Shown here piece after piece: positions 9,030 to 17,222 of a stretch of 64,000 bases of DNA. The DNA is from Sphingobium sp. AP50 (GTDB lineage: Bacteria; Pseudomonadota; Alphaproteobacteria; Sphingomonadales; Sphingomonadaceae), in the NCBI RefSeq assembly GCF_900109095.1, contig NZ_FNYZ01000007.1:62001-126000 (forward strand), in the 5' to 3' direction. A program made the translations under genes and the position numbers. Position 1 is the stretch's first letter. Each line of letters opens with the position of its first letter. Below the pieces are notes generated by a model. The model saw only the letters and a program-made list of their open reading frames with translations. It had not been told where the DNA came from and did no database searches.

Positions 9030-9743
9030 GTGCAGTTGACCGACACAGGCCGCATCTTCTTCGAGCGCTGCGAGAGGATTGCTCAGGAACGGGACGAGGC
9101 GATCGCCCTGATAGGCGAGCAGGGTGAGCCGCAGGGCGATTTACGAGTCACCTGTTCGACGGCCATGGATGAGCGGTTCGTGGCGCCGATCATACGGCGT
9201 TTCACGATGCCCCATCCCAAACTCAATATCACCATCGATCTATCGAACCGGATCGTCGATCTCGTCGCGGAAGGCTATGATCTTGCCGTTCGCACTGGAC
9301 ATGTCGCCGATCCCCGTCTGGGTGCTCGGCGGGTCGCTTCGCGCACGCTGTTCACGTGCGCGGCTCCCGGTTACCTCGCGCGCATGCCAAAACCGGAAAA
9401 AGTCAGTGATCTTGCTAAACATGAGTGCATCGTTGGCACCAACACGGTCTGGCATTTCAAAAGGGGCGACAAAGCGTTTCACCACAACCCGAAAGGACGA
9501 TTTCGCTGCAACAGTGGGCACGCGGTGATAGAAGCCTGCATAGCCGACTTTGGAATCTGCCAACTGCCAGACTTCTACATACTTCCCCATCTCAAGCAGG
9601 GCATGGTCGAGTTGGTCCTAGAAGATCAACAGCCTGAAGACGAGGCGATCTGGGCCGTCTACCCCCAACGGCGTCATCTTCTCCCCAAGATACGGCAGGT
9701 GGTAGAATGCCTTGCGACCGATCTGGCGGCTTCCATGTCATGA
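9030..9743 (+). pseudogene. LysR-family regulator lacking its DNA-binding domain
   Basis: The 237 residues begin at QLTDTGRIFFERC, which in intact LysR proteins is the end of the winged-helix domain, and continue through the effector-binding domain (LRVTCSTAMDERFVAPIIRRF, GYDLAVRTGHVADPRLGARRV). About 60 N-terminal residues, including the helix-turn-helix, are missing. Upstream DNA (8891-9029) shows no continuation. GTG 9030 is only the first start codon in the remnant. The gene cannot bind DNA in the normal way and is best treated as broken. Confidence 0.8.
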
Positions 9744-9901
9744 ACTGCCTCAGCGCTTTGAATCGGAGGTCTCAGATCACTGCCCAGGACCAGCCTGATG
9801 CATCCTTTGAATGCTTTAAAGCATCGGTGCGGATCAAGCCGCTTGACGAACAGCCGGCCCAGATAGAACATAAAGAGATCAAGCGAGTCGATGCTGAACC
9901 A

Positions 9902-10140
9902 ATGCCCATACCGTTTTCCGCCTCACCTCGGCCTCTGGCCGAGACGCTTGCCGCGCTTCGCGAGGAGGTCGCGGTCCTGCGCACGGCGCATGGGTCGGCG
10001 CTAGGGTTTGGGCTGCCGGAAATCGACGAGCGCTCGCCGACCATGGCCTGGATGCCAGCGGACTTCATGAGTTCGCCGCCGCCTCGGCAAGCCTCAGCGA
10101 CGACGCGGCCGCTACGCTGTTCCTGGCGGGAATGGCTCTT
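9902..10140 (+). pseudogene. imuA: imuA fragment with a frameshift
   Basis: MPIPFSASPRPLAETLAALREEVAVLR in one frame resembles the N-terminus of ImuA, the RecA-like partner of the ImuB/DnaE2 mutagenic repair system. The fragment continues through GFGLPEIDER. A +1 shift near 10030 then restores LADHGLDASGLHEFAAA, the next ImuA block. The fragment ends at an IS66 junction near 10140. Only about 80 residues of the usual ~250 remain. Identification is by recognising the IDERL-GLHE pattern; no search was run. Confidence 0.6.
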
Positions 10141-10356
10141 GGCAGAAAATCATGGCTCTTCGCTGGGTCAGACCGCGGTGGTCAACGCACGGCCTTCATG
10201 TTGAGCCTCATCGGCACGGCGAAGCTCAACGACATCGATCCCTAGGCCTGGCTCGCCGATGTTCTCACGCAGATCGCAGACATCCCACAGAGCCGTCTCC
10301 ACGAACTGCTTCCCTGGAACTGGCGCGCCACAGACGATCAACGCCAAGCGGCCTGA
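10141..10356 (+). pseudogene. IS66 transposase C-terminal remnant
   Basis: Translation gives the IS66 TnpC tail: GRKSWLFAGSDRGGQR, LNDIDP, AWLADVL and LLPWNW. An in-frame TAG at 10243-10245 interrupts it and the normal stop is TGA at 10354. It is fused directly to the imuA fragment. It is not the same copy as the IS66 remnant at 53.5-54.1 kb, since many residues differ. Confidence 0.8.
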
Positions 10357-10366
10357 TCCGCGGTTC

Positions 10367-10550
10367 TCACCGGATGCATACGTTGCCGGCACGCGTCCAT
10401 GTCAGATACGACATGACGGTCTTGCCGCCAGACTGGATGGGCGACGCCGTGCTGAGGTGGAGAAGGTCGCCTTCCTGCCTGACGACGCGAGGCTGGGTCT
10501 GGCCCAGCCAATTGGGCAAGTACGAAACGAACATGCCGTGTGTCAGCGTC
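10367..10550 (-). pseudogene. Lipocalin-like domain fragment
   Basis: On the minus strand about 60 residues (FVSYLPNWLGQTQPRVVR, LLHLSTASP, SGGKTVMSYLTWTRA) resemble the C-terminal strands of the bacterial lipocalin-like domain family. The N-terminal part is missing; upstream the frame runs into unrelated LysR sequence on the other strand. It is a gene scrap between two others. Confidence 0.45.
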
Positions 10551-10821
10551 TGATCCTCTTCCTTCACTTGGTCATGAGCGCATCGTCTCCACGCATCATA
10601 GACGAACTGCGCACAGGCAACCTTGATATGGCGTTCATGCGTCAGGATGAAGATGCGGCCGATATTCATTTTGAGATTGCCGGTTATCATCACGTCATGG
10701 TCTTCCTCCGCGAGGACCATCCTCTCGCTGCAAAAGCGCAATTGGACTACGACGACCTGATTGACGAAATATATGTCTCTGTTGGCCGACGGTCGGCACC
10801 GGCTTTACGATCAGCCATTGA
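10550..10821 (+). pseudogene. LysR effector-domain fragment cut by IS3
   Basis: About 85 residues (SSPRIIDELRTGNLDMAFMRQ, YHHVMVFLREDHPLAA, LDYDDLIDEIYVSVGRR) match the middle of a LysR substrate-binding domain. Homology stops exactly at the IS3 left end at 10822 and does not resume at 12051. It is a different gene from the LysR remnant at 9.0-9.7 kb. Confidence 0.7.
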
Positions 10822-10886
10822 TGGACTTGTACCGGATTTGCGCCGGTCACCTGAGCGATTAGAGCTCGCAACAGGAGACCGACGAG

Positions 10887-11159
10887 ATGATCAAGCATAC
10901 AGAAGAGTTCAAGCAGGAGGCGGTGCGGATTGCGCTGACCAGCGGATTGCCTCGCAACCGGGTCGCATCGGATTTGGGGATAGGGAAGTCGACGCTGGGT
11001 AAGTGGGTGTCGCAGTATCGGCCCAGTGATCTGGTTTCAGCGCCGCAGGCAGATCTGGCACGTGAGAATGAACGCCTTCGCCTTGAGAACCGTGTGCTGC
11101 GGGAGGAGAGGGAAGTACTAAAGAAGGCCACGCAGTTCTTCGCGAGCCAAAGGCCGTGA
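10887..11159 (+). CDS. IS3-family OrfA (DNA-binding subunit)
   Basis: This 90-residue protein has an N-terminal helix-turn-helix (residues 8-42, EAVRIALTSGLPRNRVASDLGIGKS in two pieces) and a C-terminal leucine-zipper-like coiled coil (ENERLRLENRVLREEREVL). It binds the inverted repeats and dimerises. GAGACCGACGAG precedes the ATG. Its stop overlaps the GTG of orfB; a frameshifted OrfAB fusion is the usual transposase in this family. Confidence 0.9.
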   Translation: MIKHTEEFKQEAVRIALTSGLPRNRVASDLGIGKSTLGKWVSQYRPSDLVSAPQADLARENERLRLENRVLREEREVLKKATQFFASQRP

Positions 11160-12013
11160 AGTTCGCTTTTGTGCATAGCTGGCGGCACCAGTGGCCCGTC
11201 GAACTGCTCTGCCGTGTCATGCTTGTCAGTGAGCGCGGCTATCGATCCTGGCGCTCGCGACCGATCAGCCAACGTGCGCGCACGGATATGAAAGTGCTGG
11301 CACATATCCGGGAACAGTATCGCCTCAGCCTTGGCAGCTATGGTCGTCCGAGGATGACAATGGAACTCAAGGAGGTCGGCCTCGCCGTTGGCGAGCGCCG
11401 GGTCGGGCGCCTGATGAAGATCAACGGGATCAAGCCAGTCCGCACGCGCAAGCACAAGGTTACGACGGACAGTCACCATCGCTTGGGTGTCGCGGCAAAC
11501 TGGTTGGACGGTGATTTTGCCTCCGATGCTCCCAATCGGAAATGGGCGGGCGACATTACTTATATCTGGACGTCGGAGGGCTGGCTCTACCTTGCCGACA
11601 TTCTCGACCTGCATAGCCGTCGCGTCGTGGGCTGGGCAGTCAGTGACAGAATGAAGAAGGACTTGGCGATCAGAGCGCTGGATATGGCCGTGCGCCTGCG
11701 CCAGCCTCCGGAAGGCTGCTTTTTTCATTCGGATCGTGGCAGCCAATATTGTTCTTACGACTATCAGAAAAAGCTGCAGGCCTATGGCCTGCGTCCATCG
11801 ATGAGCGGCAAGGGAAATTGCTACGACAATGCGTCCGTCGAGACCTTCTTCAAATCCCTGAAGGCCGAACTCATCTGGCGGCAGAGCTGGCCGACGCGGC
11901 GTCAGGCAGAAGCCGCCATCTTCCAGTACATCAATGGCTTCTACAACACCCGTCGTCGCCATTCATATCTGGGCGGCATCAGCCCGCTCGCGTTCGAAGC
12001 CAAGGTGGCATAG
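11156..12013 (+). CDS. IS3-family OrfB transposase
   Basis: This 285-residue catalytic subunit carries an integrase core. DDE residues are seen in KWAGDITYIWT, FHSDRGSQYCS and DNASVETFFKSLK; the C-terminus is the conserved YNTRRRHSYLGG. It lies in the -1 frame relative to orfA and overlaps it by four bases. It appears intact. Confidence 0.92.
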   Translation: MKFAFVHSWRHQWPVELLCRVMLVSERGYRSWRSRPISQRARTDMKVLAHIREQYRLSLGSYGRPRMTMELKEVGLAVGERRVGRLMKINGIKPVRTRKHKVTTDSHHRLGVAANWLDGDFASDAPNRKWAGDITYIWTSEGWLYLADILDLHSRRVVGWAVSDRMKKDLAIRALDMAVRLRQPPEGCFFHSDRGSQYCSYDYQKKLQAYGLRPSMSGKGNCYDNASVETFFKSLKAELIWRQSWPTRRQAEAAIFQYINGFYNTRRRHSYLGGISPLAFEAKVA

Positions 12014-12176
12014 TGAGATAGGTGACCGGCACAAAACCGTTACAAGTCCATTCGATGCGACCTTCCTGGCATGCCCCTCGTCCGAGGCTTCAAGAGACAT
12101 GAGAACCGCCACTTCATCCGGTCCCGTAGAAAATGTGAGATCGAACGGCGGCACGTCTGCAACTCCGGTTCATGCC

Positions 12177-12832
12177 TTAAATCATCATGCGTTGATTAAG
12201 AATGAGATGCTGGCAGGTCAATGCTACAAGGTGGGAACCCGATGGCATTGCGTCGACGGCATTGACGGCGAGGTTTAGGATGGCGTCTCAAGCTGGGGCG
12301 CATCGGCGCAGCTCCGCCACGCACCTGCCGCCATTACCATTTCGATTCGCATCGTCTCGCTCACCGTTCGATAGATTTGCTCGGACATGCTACAGACGAG
12401 GCGATTGGGACCAAAAACCTTTTCGAGTGGCTGCTTGCGTGCGAAAGCGAGGAGCCGCGCGGTTAGCATCGCGGCGCGTTGGGCGCGCTCCCGCGCATCG
12501 TCGCCGTAGCGGAGTGCCTTGTCGTCGCCCGCTCCGGACCTTCGTCGCCGACGCATGTCGAGCGAACCGATAACGATCGCCAACATGTTGTTGAAGTCAT
12601 GCGCGAAATCGCCGGTAAGCTGGCCCACCGTTTCCATCTTCTGGATATGGCGCAATTGCGCTTCGACCTGGTCGCGAGCCTCGGCTTCAGCGATGAGCCT
12701 GGCATTGGCATCCGCAGATTTCCAAGTCGAGCCGCAGCTTCGCGGATTGCCGCGTATGCGAGTAGGACCACAAGCACCGCGCTCAAGCAAAGAACAAGGC
12801 GGGTGATCTGCGTGAAGCGTCCTCGTCATCAT
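12177..12832 (-). pseudogene. Sensor histidine kinase, frameshifted and truncated
   Basis: Three frames together give a membrane segment (TRLVLCLSAVLVVLLAYA), a coiled linker (ARLIAEAEARDQVEAQLR), the HisKA box GQLTGDFAHDFNNMLAIV with its phospho-accepting His, and, after a second shift near 12280, the ATPase N-box ILNLAVNAVDAMP. The G1/G2 boxes of the ATPase domain are missing: the frame ends after a further ~20 residues. The DNA between 12051 and 12176 carries only a short unrecognised minus-strand remnant (begins MPPFDLTFSTGPDEV) cut by IS3. The kinase cannot work. Confidence 0.75.
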
Positions 12833-12910
12833 TCACGGCGGGATGGGTCCCCAAGACCGGCGATGCTCGGTTGCGACACCTGAGACATGTGATCGACGTC
12901 ATTCCATGCT

Positions 12911-12954
12911 GCCTCGGGCTATTTTTACGGACGGCCGCGTATTCGGCCCGAGGC
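12911..12954 (-). terminator. Possible terminator hairpin after ompW
   Basis: GCCTCGGGC (12911-12919) and GCCCGAGGC (12946-12954) form a perfect 9-bp stem, just past the stop of the minus-strand ompW gene. The loop is long (26 bases) and no clear U-run follows, so intrinsic termination is uncertain. Confidence 0.35.
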
Positions 12955-12961
12955 GAGGCAC

Positions 12962-13624
12962 TCAGAAGTGAAAGCTGATACCGCCAGTCACTATCAGCGG
13001 ATTGATCTTGATCTTCGCATCGGCAGGCACACCGCCGACATTACCGCGGGCCGTCGTATCGAGCACAATCTTCTTGGCGTCGATGAACAGGCCGAAGCGA
13101 TCATTTATCATGCTTTCCGCCCCTGCCTGGAAGGTAACGCCGACAGGGCTCCTGACGCGCAAGTTTTGGACTGCTCCATCCTTCTCACCGAGCACGATCG
13201 TATAGTTTACGCCGGCCCCGATATAGGGGATGAAGCGAGGGCCGAAATCCGTCACGTGATACTGAATGGCTGCCACTGCGGGCCCGTATGTGATCTTGCC
13301 AAGCTTGACACCGGCAAGCGGGCCGGCACCGACCAGAGTGGCCGTCGGGGGCGCCCCGACTGTCAGTGAAACCGAGACATTGGGATTGAAATAGTAACCA
13401 GCCTCGATCTCGCCGGTGAAGTTGTTTTTGGCGGTCACGCTTGCGCCAGGCACTATCTGGCCACCGAGCCGGATTTTCGCGCCCTCATCATAGATGACCT
13501 CGGCTGGGCCGGCCCGAACGAACCAGTGCTTGAACGTTGGCGCATCGCCATCAGCAGCCCGAACCGGGTTCGCAAGCGAGAGACTTGCGGCGACAACCCC
13601 GAAAATGGTCAGTTGCTTCTTCAT
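12962..13624 (-). CDS. OmpW-family outer-membrane protein
   Basis: This 220-residue protein has a signal peptide (MKKQLTIFGVVAASLSLANPVRA, cleaved near residue 23) and the OmpW-type beta-barrel repeats: an early VRAGPAEVIYDEGAKIRLGG, central YFNPNVSVSLTVG, FIPYIGAGVNYT, and a C-terminal Phe (GGISFHF). OmpW/AlkL barrels let hydrophobic molecules cross the outer membrane. Its position, last gene of the sty operon 66 bases after styC, suggests styrene uptake. It resembles but is not identical to the second OmpW at 35 kb. Confidence 0.88.
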   Translation of the reverse strand: MKKQLTIFGVVAASLSLANPVRAADGDAPTFKHWFVRAGPAEVIYDEGAKIRLGGQIVPGASVTAKNNFTGEIEAGYYFNPNVSVSLTVGAPPTATLVGAGPLAGVKLGKITYGPAVAAIQYHVTDFGPRFIPYIGAGVNYTIVLGEKDGAVQNLRVRSPVGVTFQAGAESMINDRFGLFIDAKKIVLDTTARGNVGGVPADAKIKINPLIVTGGISFHF

Positions 13625-13690
13625 ACATCCTCCCTATGGCGCTCGGTTGACGGGCGCTCTTGTGATTGACTTGAAAACCGTCGGCGAGGC

Positions 13691-14236
13691 TCAGTGGCGC
13701 GCGTCCCGCAACGCCTGTATCCCGATTGCAAACAGTGCGATCATGACGAGAACACCGAAGAGATAGGCCGGCGCCAGAGCCAAGAAACCGAAGATGTTCG
13801 CCTCGCCAAAACGGTTCGCCGTGAAGTTGAGCCCGCGATTGGGTGCGAAGTTGCCAAAGAAATAGAAGCCGGTGTTCGACCAGCCGTCGAGTACGACGAT
13901 GAGGCCCCAGATTCGCGCCCATTTAGGCGTGAACGATAGCAGGGGAAGGCAAAAGGCGACGGTGATCACCATAAGACCGTTCAGCACGGGTCCAGTATGC
14001 GCGCGCGCCCAACCTTCAGCAGTGCCGGGAAGCTGGAAATCCCAATGAAAGCCGGGGAAGATCGGAATGAAACCGCCGATGAGATACATCCAAAGGCCGA
14101 GGCCTCCGACCAGGGCTGCGAAGATCATCAATACGCCATTGCCGATCATCATCTTGCGCAGTGCCGCGCGTTCGCGCTCTACGTCGGGCGCAGCGTCCAC
14201 CTCACCAGCTGCGGGCTGTGCCGCCAGAGTTGCCAT
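13691..14236 (-). CDS. styC: Styrene oxide isomerase
   Basis: This 181-residue integral membrane enzyme converts styrene oxide to phenylacetaldehyde. It aligns from memory with Pseudomonas StyC: GVLMIFA, GLWMYLIGGF, PGTAEGWARAHTGP, VLDGWSNTGFYFF, FAPNRGLNF, FLALAPAYLFGVL. The residue matching the haem-ligand His58 is H80, and the partners matching Asn64 and Tyr103 are N86 and Y125. Four hydrophobic helices are visible. ATG 14236 is chosen because GAGGAGAG sits just upstream; ATG 14251 would add five residues. Compared with Pseudomonas the N-terminus has about 20 extra residues. It lies between styB and ompW. Confidence 0.92.
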   Translation of the reverse strand: MATLAAQPAAGEVDAAPDVERERAALRKMMIGNGVLMIFAALVGGLGLWMYLIGGFIPIFPGFHWDFQLPGTAEGWARAHTGPVLNGLMVITVAFCLPLLSFTPKWARIWGLIVVLDGWSNTGFYFFGNFAPNRGLNFTANRFGEANIFGFLALAPAYLFGVLVMIALFAIGIQALRDARH

Positions 14237-14252
14237 AACATCTCTCCTCATT

Positions 14253-14302
14253 ATTGTTATGCATTGTTATGCATTGTTATGCATTGTTATGCATTGTCAT
14301 GC
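14253..14302. repeat. Five tandem copies of a 10-bp repeat before styC
   Basis: The unit GCATTGTTAT (ATAACAATGC on the coding strand) is repeated about five times between the styB stop and the styC ribosome site. The last copy has one change (TCAT). The array is intergenic, ends within ten bases of the styC ribosome site, and could change in number by slippage. Confidence 0.85.
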
Positions 14303-14309
14303 GATTAGA

Positions 14310-14807
14310 TCAGGCCGCGTTCGCCATCGGCAGAACGTGGAACCTGCCGCCATGAAAGATGAGCGGTGGATTCTCGTCGAAATAGGCACTTTCGATGATA
14401 CCGAAGAACACGATATGCGTGCCGGCTTCGACGGCCTGATCGACGCGACATTCCAGGGCTGCGAGGGCGCTTGACAGGATCGGCAAGCCCCGTTCCTCCC
14501 CTCGGATCCAGTCGCCGTGGCCGAAGCGCTCATCGCCCTGTAGCCCCCCCCTCCCGGCGAAGACTTCAGCAACAGGCTGATGGTGCTCGGCGAGGAGGTT
14601 GACAGCGAAATGACCTGCTTCCTTGATCATCTGACAGGTACCGGTGGCGGTGTTGACGCAGACCAGGATGGTCGGCGGCGCAGCGGAGACGGAACAGACG
14701 GCGGTGGCAGTGACGCCGCGACGCTCACCGTTGTGCGCGGTCGACACGATGCTCACGCCCGCAGCCAACCGGGACAGCGCCTGCTTAAACATTTGGTCGG
14801 GAACCAT
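14310..14807 (-). CDS. styB: Styrene monooxygenase flavin reductase component
   Basis: This 165-residue protein belongs to the flavin reductase (HpaC/StyB) family and supplies reduced FAD, made with NADH, to StyA. Family blocks seen: FKQALSRLAAGVSIVST, RRGVTATAVCSVSAAPP, LVCVNTATGT, FAVNLLAEHH, GTHIVFFG. The start is ATG 14807 with GAGAGGA eight bases upstream. It follows styA with a 54-base gap, the usual order of the operon. Confidence 0.92.
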   Translation of the reverse strand: MVPDQMFKQALSRLAAGVSIVSTAHNGERRGVTATAVCSVSAAPPTILVCVNTATGTCQMIKEAGHFAVNLLAEHHQPVAEVFAGRGGLQGDERFGHGDWIRGEERGLPILSSALAALECRVDQAVEAGTHIVFFGIIESAYFDENPPLIFHGGRFHVLPMANAA

Positions 14808-14861
14808 CGATTTATCCTCTCACTTCGGTGAGATTGCCCCCCAAAGGGGGCAACCCATCAC

Positions 14862-16130
14862 TTATTCTGCGGCGACAAGTTCCTCGGCATCGTTGGCGGG
14901 CGTACCGAGCCGGGCCTGGATCCACGCCTGCACGCGCTCCGGGCTCGAAAAACAGTCCCACTGCTTCTCCGGGAAATTGAAGTTCTCCGTGAACTCGTCG
15001 GCCAGTTTCGGATTCTGACTGACAGCCCCAATGAACTGGAGAAGATTGGGATCGAGGGTCGCGAGCGACGAAAGCATGTAGTTGGTCCAGCGCGTGGCGC
15101 TCAGCACGCGGTCGCGACGGCGGGCGTCGACCTTTTCCATGAAGCGCTCGTCGAGCACGTCATTGGCGACAATCTCTTCGCCCAGGATGATCGCCGCGTA
15201 AGAGGCCATGTTTGCCCCCTGCCCCAGGACCGGGTCGACGACGGCCTGCACATCGCCCAGCGCCACGGCGATCTTGCCGTTCGGCAGCTTGCCATAGCTG
15301 TTGCGGACAGTCGGCGTAACGCCACCCTGCAGAATGTCGAGCGGGCCATTGGCCAGATCGAACTCCTCGAGGTCAATGCGCTCGTAGCAGGTTGGATAGT
15401 GCTTCTGTAGCTTCTCGAGGAGAAGCGCGATGAAGGCCTTGGGGTCGTCATCATATTTGGTCTTGGCGAGAATTTCGAGATCACCACCGATATGGTTCTC
15501 GATCACGAGCGCGTTGACCATGCCGTTGAAGGAGAGTGTCGGGATCTCGATCATCTCGCCGTGCCCGGGGGAGAAATACATCGTCACCGCACGGGTTTCG
15601 GGCTCGCGGATGCCTTTGAACAGGCCGACGCAGAGAGCGCGCTGCGGCCGATCGAACGGCGAGTAGGCAGGCTCGTGGGTGAACATTTGCCCAAACGGAC
15701 CCTTGCCGGTGCAAACCACGAGGAGATCGAATTCGTCGGCAATCGCATCGAGGTCTTCGTGTGCGATCTGCCCATATTCGATGTCGCCGCCACGATCGAT
15801 GAAGTCCTGCATGAGCTGGGGTTGATAGATGCGGTAATCGACCGCACGACTCGGTGCGACGAGGTCGCCATAGAACTGAAGCGGCTCGGGGGTGCCGATG
15901 TAATAATAATGCCCCTTGTAGCCGACATCCGGCCAGTGGTTCACGCCCAGCTTGTCTTCGCGCTCTACGGTCACATGATGGTGCGCCACCGTGTTGAGCA
16001 ATCGCATGCCGGCATATTCTTCCGGGCGACGATCGGTGAACAGCTTAACCTCGACACCGTTCTTGAGAAGGTGCAAGCCTAGTTTGAGGCCCGCGGTGCC
16101 CGCGCCGATAATTCCGATCTTTTTGCTCAT
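14862..16130 (-). CDS. styA: Styrene monooxygenase, epoxidase component
   Basis: This 422-residue FAD-dependent enzyme epoxidises styrene using FADH2 from StyB. It has an N-terminal dinucleotide fold ([11 protein letters not shown], residues 4-14) and long blocks shared with Pseudomonas Sty[88 protein letters not shown]. Indole monooxygenases are relatives, but the neighbouring styC and styD argue for styrene. ATG 16130 has AGGAAAGG nine bases upstream; an ATG three codons earlier is too close. First gene of styA-styB-styC-ompW. Confidence 0.94.
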   Translation of the reverse strand: MSKKIGIIGAGTAGLKLGLHLLKNGVEVKLFTDRRPEEYAGMRLLNTVAHHHVTVEREDKLGVNHWPDVGYKGHYYYIGTPEPLQFYGDLVAPSRAVDYRIYQPQLMQDFIDRGGDIEYGQIAHEDLDAIADEFDLLVVCTGKGPFGQMFTHEPAYSPFDRPQRALCVGLFKGIREPETRAVTMYFSPGHGEMIEIPTLSFNGMVNALVIENHIGGDLEILAKTKYDDDPKAFIALLLEKLQKHYPTCYERIDLEEFDLANGPLDILQGGVTPTVRNSYGKLPNGKIAVALGDVQAVVDPVLGQGANMASYAAIILGEEIVANDVLDERFMEKVDARRRDRVLSATRWTNYMLSSLATLDPNLLQFIGAVSQNPKLADEFTENFNFPEKQWDCFSSPERVQAWIQARLGTPANDAEELVAAE

Positions 16131-16140
16131 GCCATTCATC

Positions 16141-16172
16141 CTTTCCTGGAGTGAAGCTTTCCTGGGGTGAAG
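16141..16172 (-). repeat. Tandem 16-bp duplication in the styA leader
   Basis: CTTTCCTGGAGTGAAG (16141-16156) is followed directly by CTTTCCTGGGGTGAAG (16157-16172), one mismatch. Read on the styA strand, each copy contains AGGAAAG, so the styA ribosome site is duplicated; the copy nearer the gene is the usable one. Confidence 0.8.
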
Positions 16173-16191
16173 CTTTTCTTTTCTATTTATC

Positions 16192-16203
16192 GACCGAGCG
16201 GTC
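16192..16203. promoter_or_regulatory. Palindromic operator upstream of styA
   Basis: GACCGAGCGGTC is a 12-bp site with inverted arms GACCG/CGGTC. It lies 62 bases before the styA start and 48 before the divergent LysR gene. The identical site occurs at 27081-27092 before paaA. A TetR-type repressor site is likely, and the PaaR-like protein at 30.8 kb is the natural candidate. Confidence 0.65.
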
Positions 16204-16250
16204 AGGCGTAAATGACGCAAATCCACTATGATATATGCGAAAGAGAATAA

Positions 16251-17219
16251 ATGACTGATCGCATCGAAGCTTACGCCGCGTTCGCCCGTCTGATGGAATT
16301 GGGAAGTTTCTCCGCAGCCGGACGACAGCTCGGAATCTCCCAGTCCACGGTCAGCAAACATGTTGCAGGCCTGGAAAATAGCCTTGGTGTTCAACTGTTT
16401 ACGAGAACCACACGGCGTATCAGTCCGACACCGGAGGCCTCCCGAATCTACGAACATGTGCAACATATGCTTGATGCCGTTGAGACCGCCCACGCTCTCG
16501 TCAAAGGCCAGCAACCCGAGGCCGCCGGACTTTTGCGGCTGGCGTTGCCCGAATCGCTCGGCCGCACCCTCCTCTTCCCTCTGGTGCGCTCGTTCATGGC
16601 TGCCCATCCTTTGATCAGCCTCGATGCGGTGCTGAGCGACAATGTTAAGGACATTGTCGCGGAAGGCTTGGAGCTTGCTATTACCACGGCCGCGCCGACG
16701 GAAGGATCCTTGATTACCCGAACCATTCGCGTATTTGAATGGGCGGTCGTGGCCTCTCCGGCCTATCTCGCAGCCCACGGCGCGCCTGAGAGCGCGATCG
16801 ATTTGGAGGCCCATGAGATCGTGCGTTCCACCCGAAACGCAAGCGGCCGTCTGGAGTTCGATTCGGAAAATGGCCGACAGGTCGTGCAACTATCGGGTCG
16901 TCTGTGTACCAACAGTGACGAGGCCGCCTATCAGGCTGCGGTGGCGGGCGACGGGATAGCCATTGTACCATCCTGGCTGATCGACGATGACGTCCGCGAC
17001 AAGAAGATCAGGCGTCTCCTGCCGGATTATTATCTGCCCCCGATAACGGTAACGGTGATCTATCCGCAGACCCGCTTCCTGTCGCGACGTGCACGCAGTT
17101 TCATCGACCACATTGCCACCGCGGTCGCGAGCCAGCCCCGCGACCGCGCTCCGGTCCGTCGATCCTTTCCGTCCGTAGCTAGGGGGACCGAGACCAACGG
17201 CGGTCAAGCCGACCGCTGA
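16251..17219 (+). CDS. LysR-family transcriptional regulator next to styA
   Basis: This 322-residue protein has an N-terminal winged helix ([30 protein letters not shown], in pieces, residues 13-43) and a normal effector domain (about 90-300). It is transcribed away from styA over a 120-base shared region, the standard LysR arrangement, so it probably controls the sty genes. Pseudomonas uses the StyS-StyR two-component pair instead. GAAAGAG precedes ATG 16251. The inducer is not known. A Pro/Arg-rich tail of ~30 residues follows the conserved domain. Confidence 0.85.
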   Translation: MTDRIEAYAAFARLMELGSFSAAGRQLGISQSTVSKHVAGLENSLGVQLFTRTTRRISPTPEASRIYEHVQHMLDAVETAHALVKGQQPEAAGLLRLALPESLGRTLLFPLVRSFMAAHPLISLDAVLSDNVKDIVAEGLELAITTAAPTEGSLITRTIRVFEWAVVASPAYLAAHGAPESAIDLEAHEIVRSTRNASGRLEFDSENGRQVVQLSGRLCTNSDEAAYQAAVAGDGIAIVPSWLIDDDVRDKKIRRLLPDYYLPPITVTVIYPQTRFLSRRARSFIDHIATAVASQPRDRAPVRRSFPSVARGTETNGGQADR

Positions 17220-17222
17220 TGC

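Larger units (their letters stand above)
10822..12050 (+). mobile_element. Complete IS3-family insertion sequence
   Basis: This is a 1229-bp element with two overlapping genes. The ends are inverted repeats: the left starts TGGACTTGTACCGGATTTG and the right, read inward, starts TGGACTTGTAACGGTTTTG; both continue to GCCGGTCACCT. The same right end recurs at 54085. No matching target duplication is seen (TGA left, TTC right), which suggests later deletion or recombination at one side. Confidence 0.88.

Noticed and set aside
9030..9743. Complete LysR regulator
   Set aside because: The first residues correspond to the end of the winged helix; the DNA-binding helix is absent and cannot be found upstream.
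10822..12050. Target-site duplication for the complete IS3
   Set aside because: The three bases on each side (TGA and TTC) do not match, also not with shifted ends.
12275..12832. Intact histidine kinase
   Set aside because: Domain blocks fall in different frames and the ATPase G-boxes are missing, so it is a pseudogene.
14253..14302. CRISPR-like array
   Set aside because: The repeats are 10 bp, directly adjacent and without spacers.
16131..16889. Upstream extension of styA by about 250 residues
   Set aside because: The extension crosses the divergent LysR gene and the operator; StyA homology and a ribosome site start at 16130.
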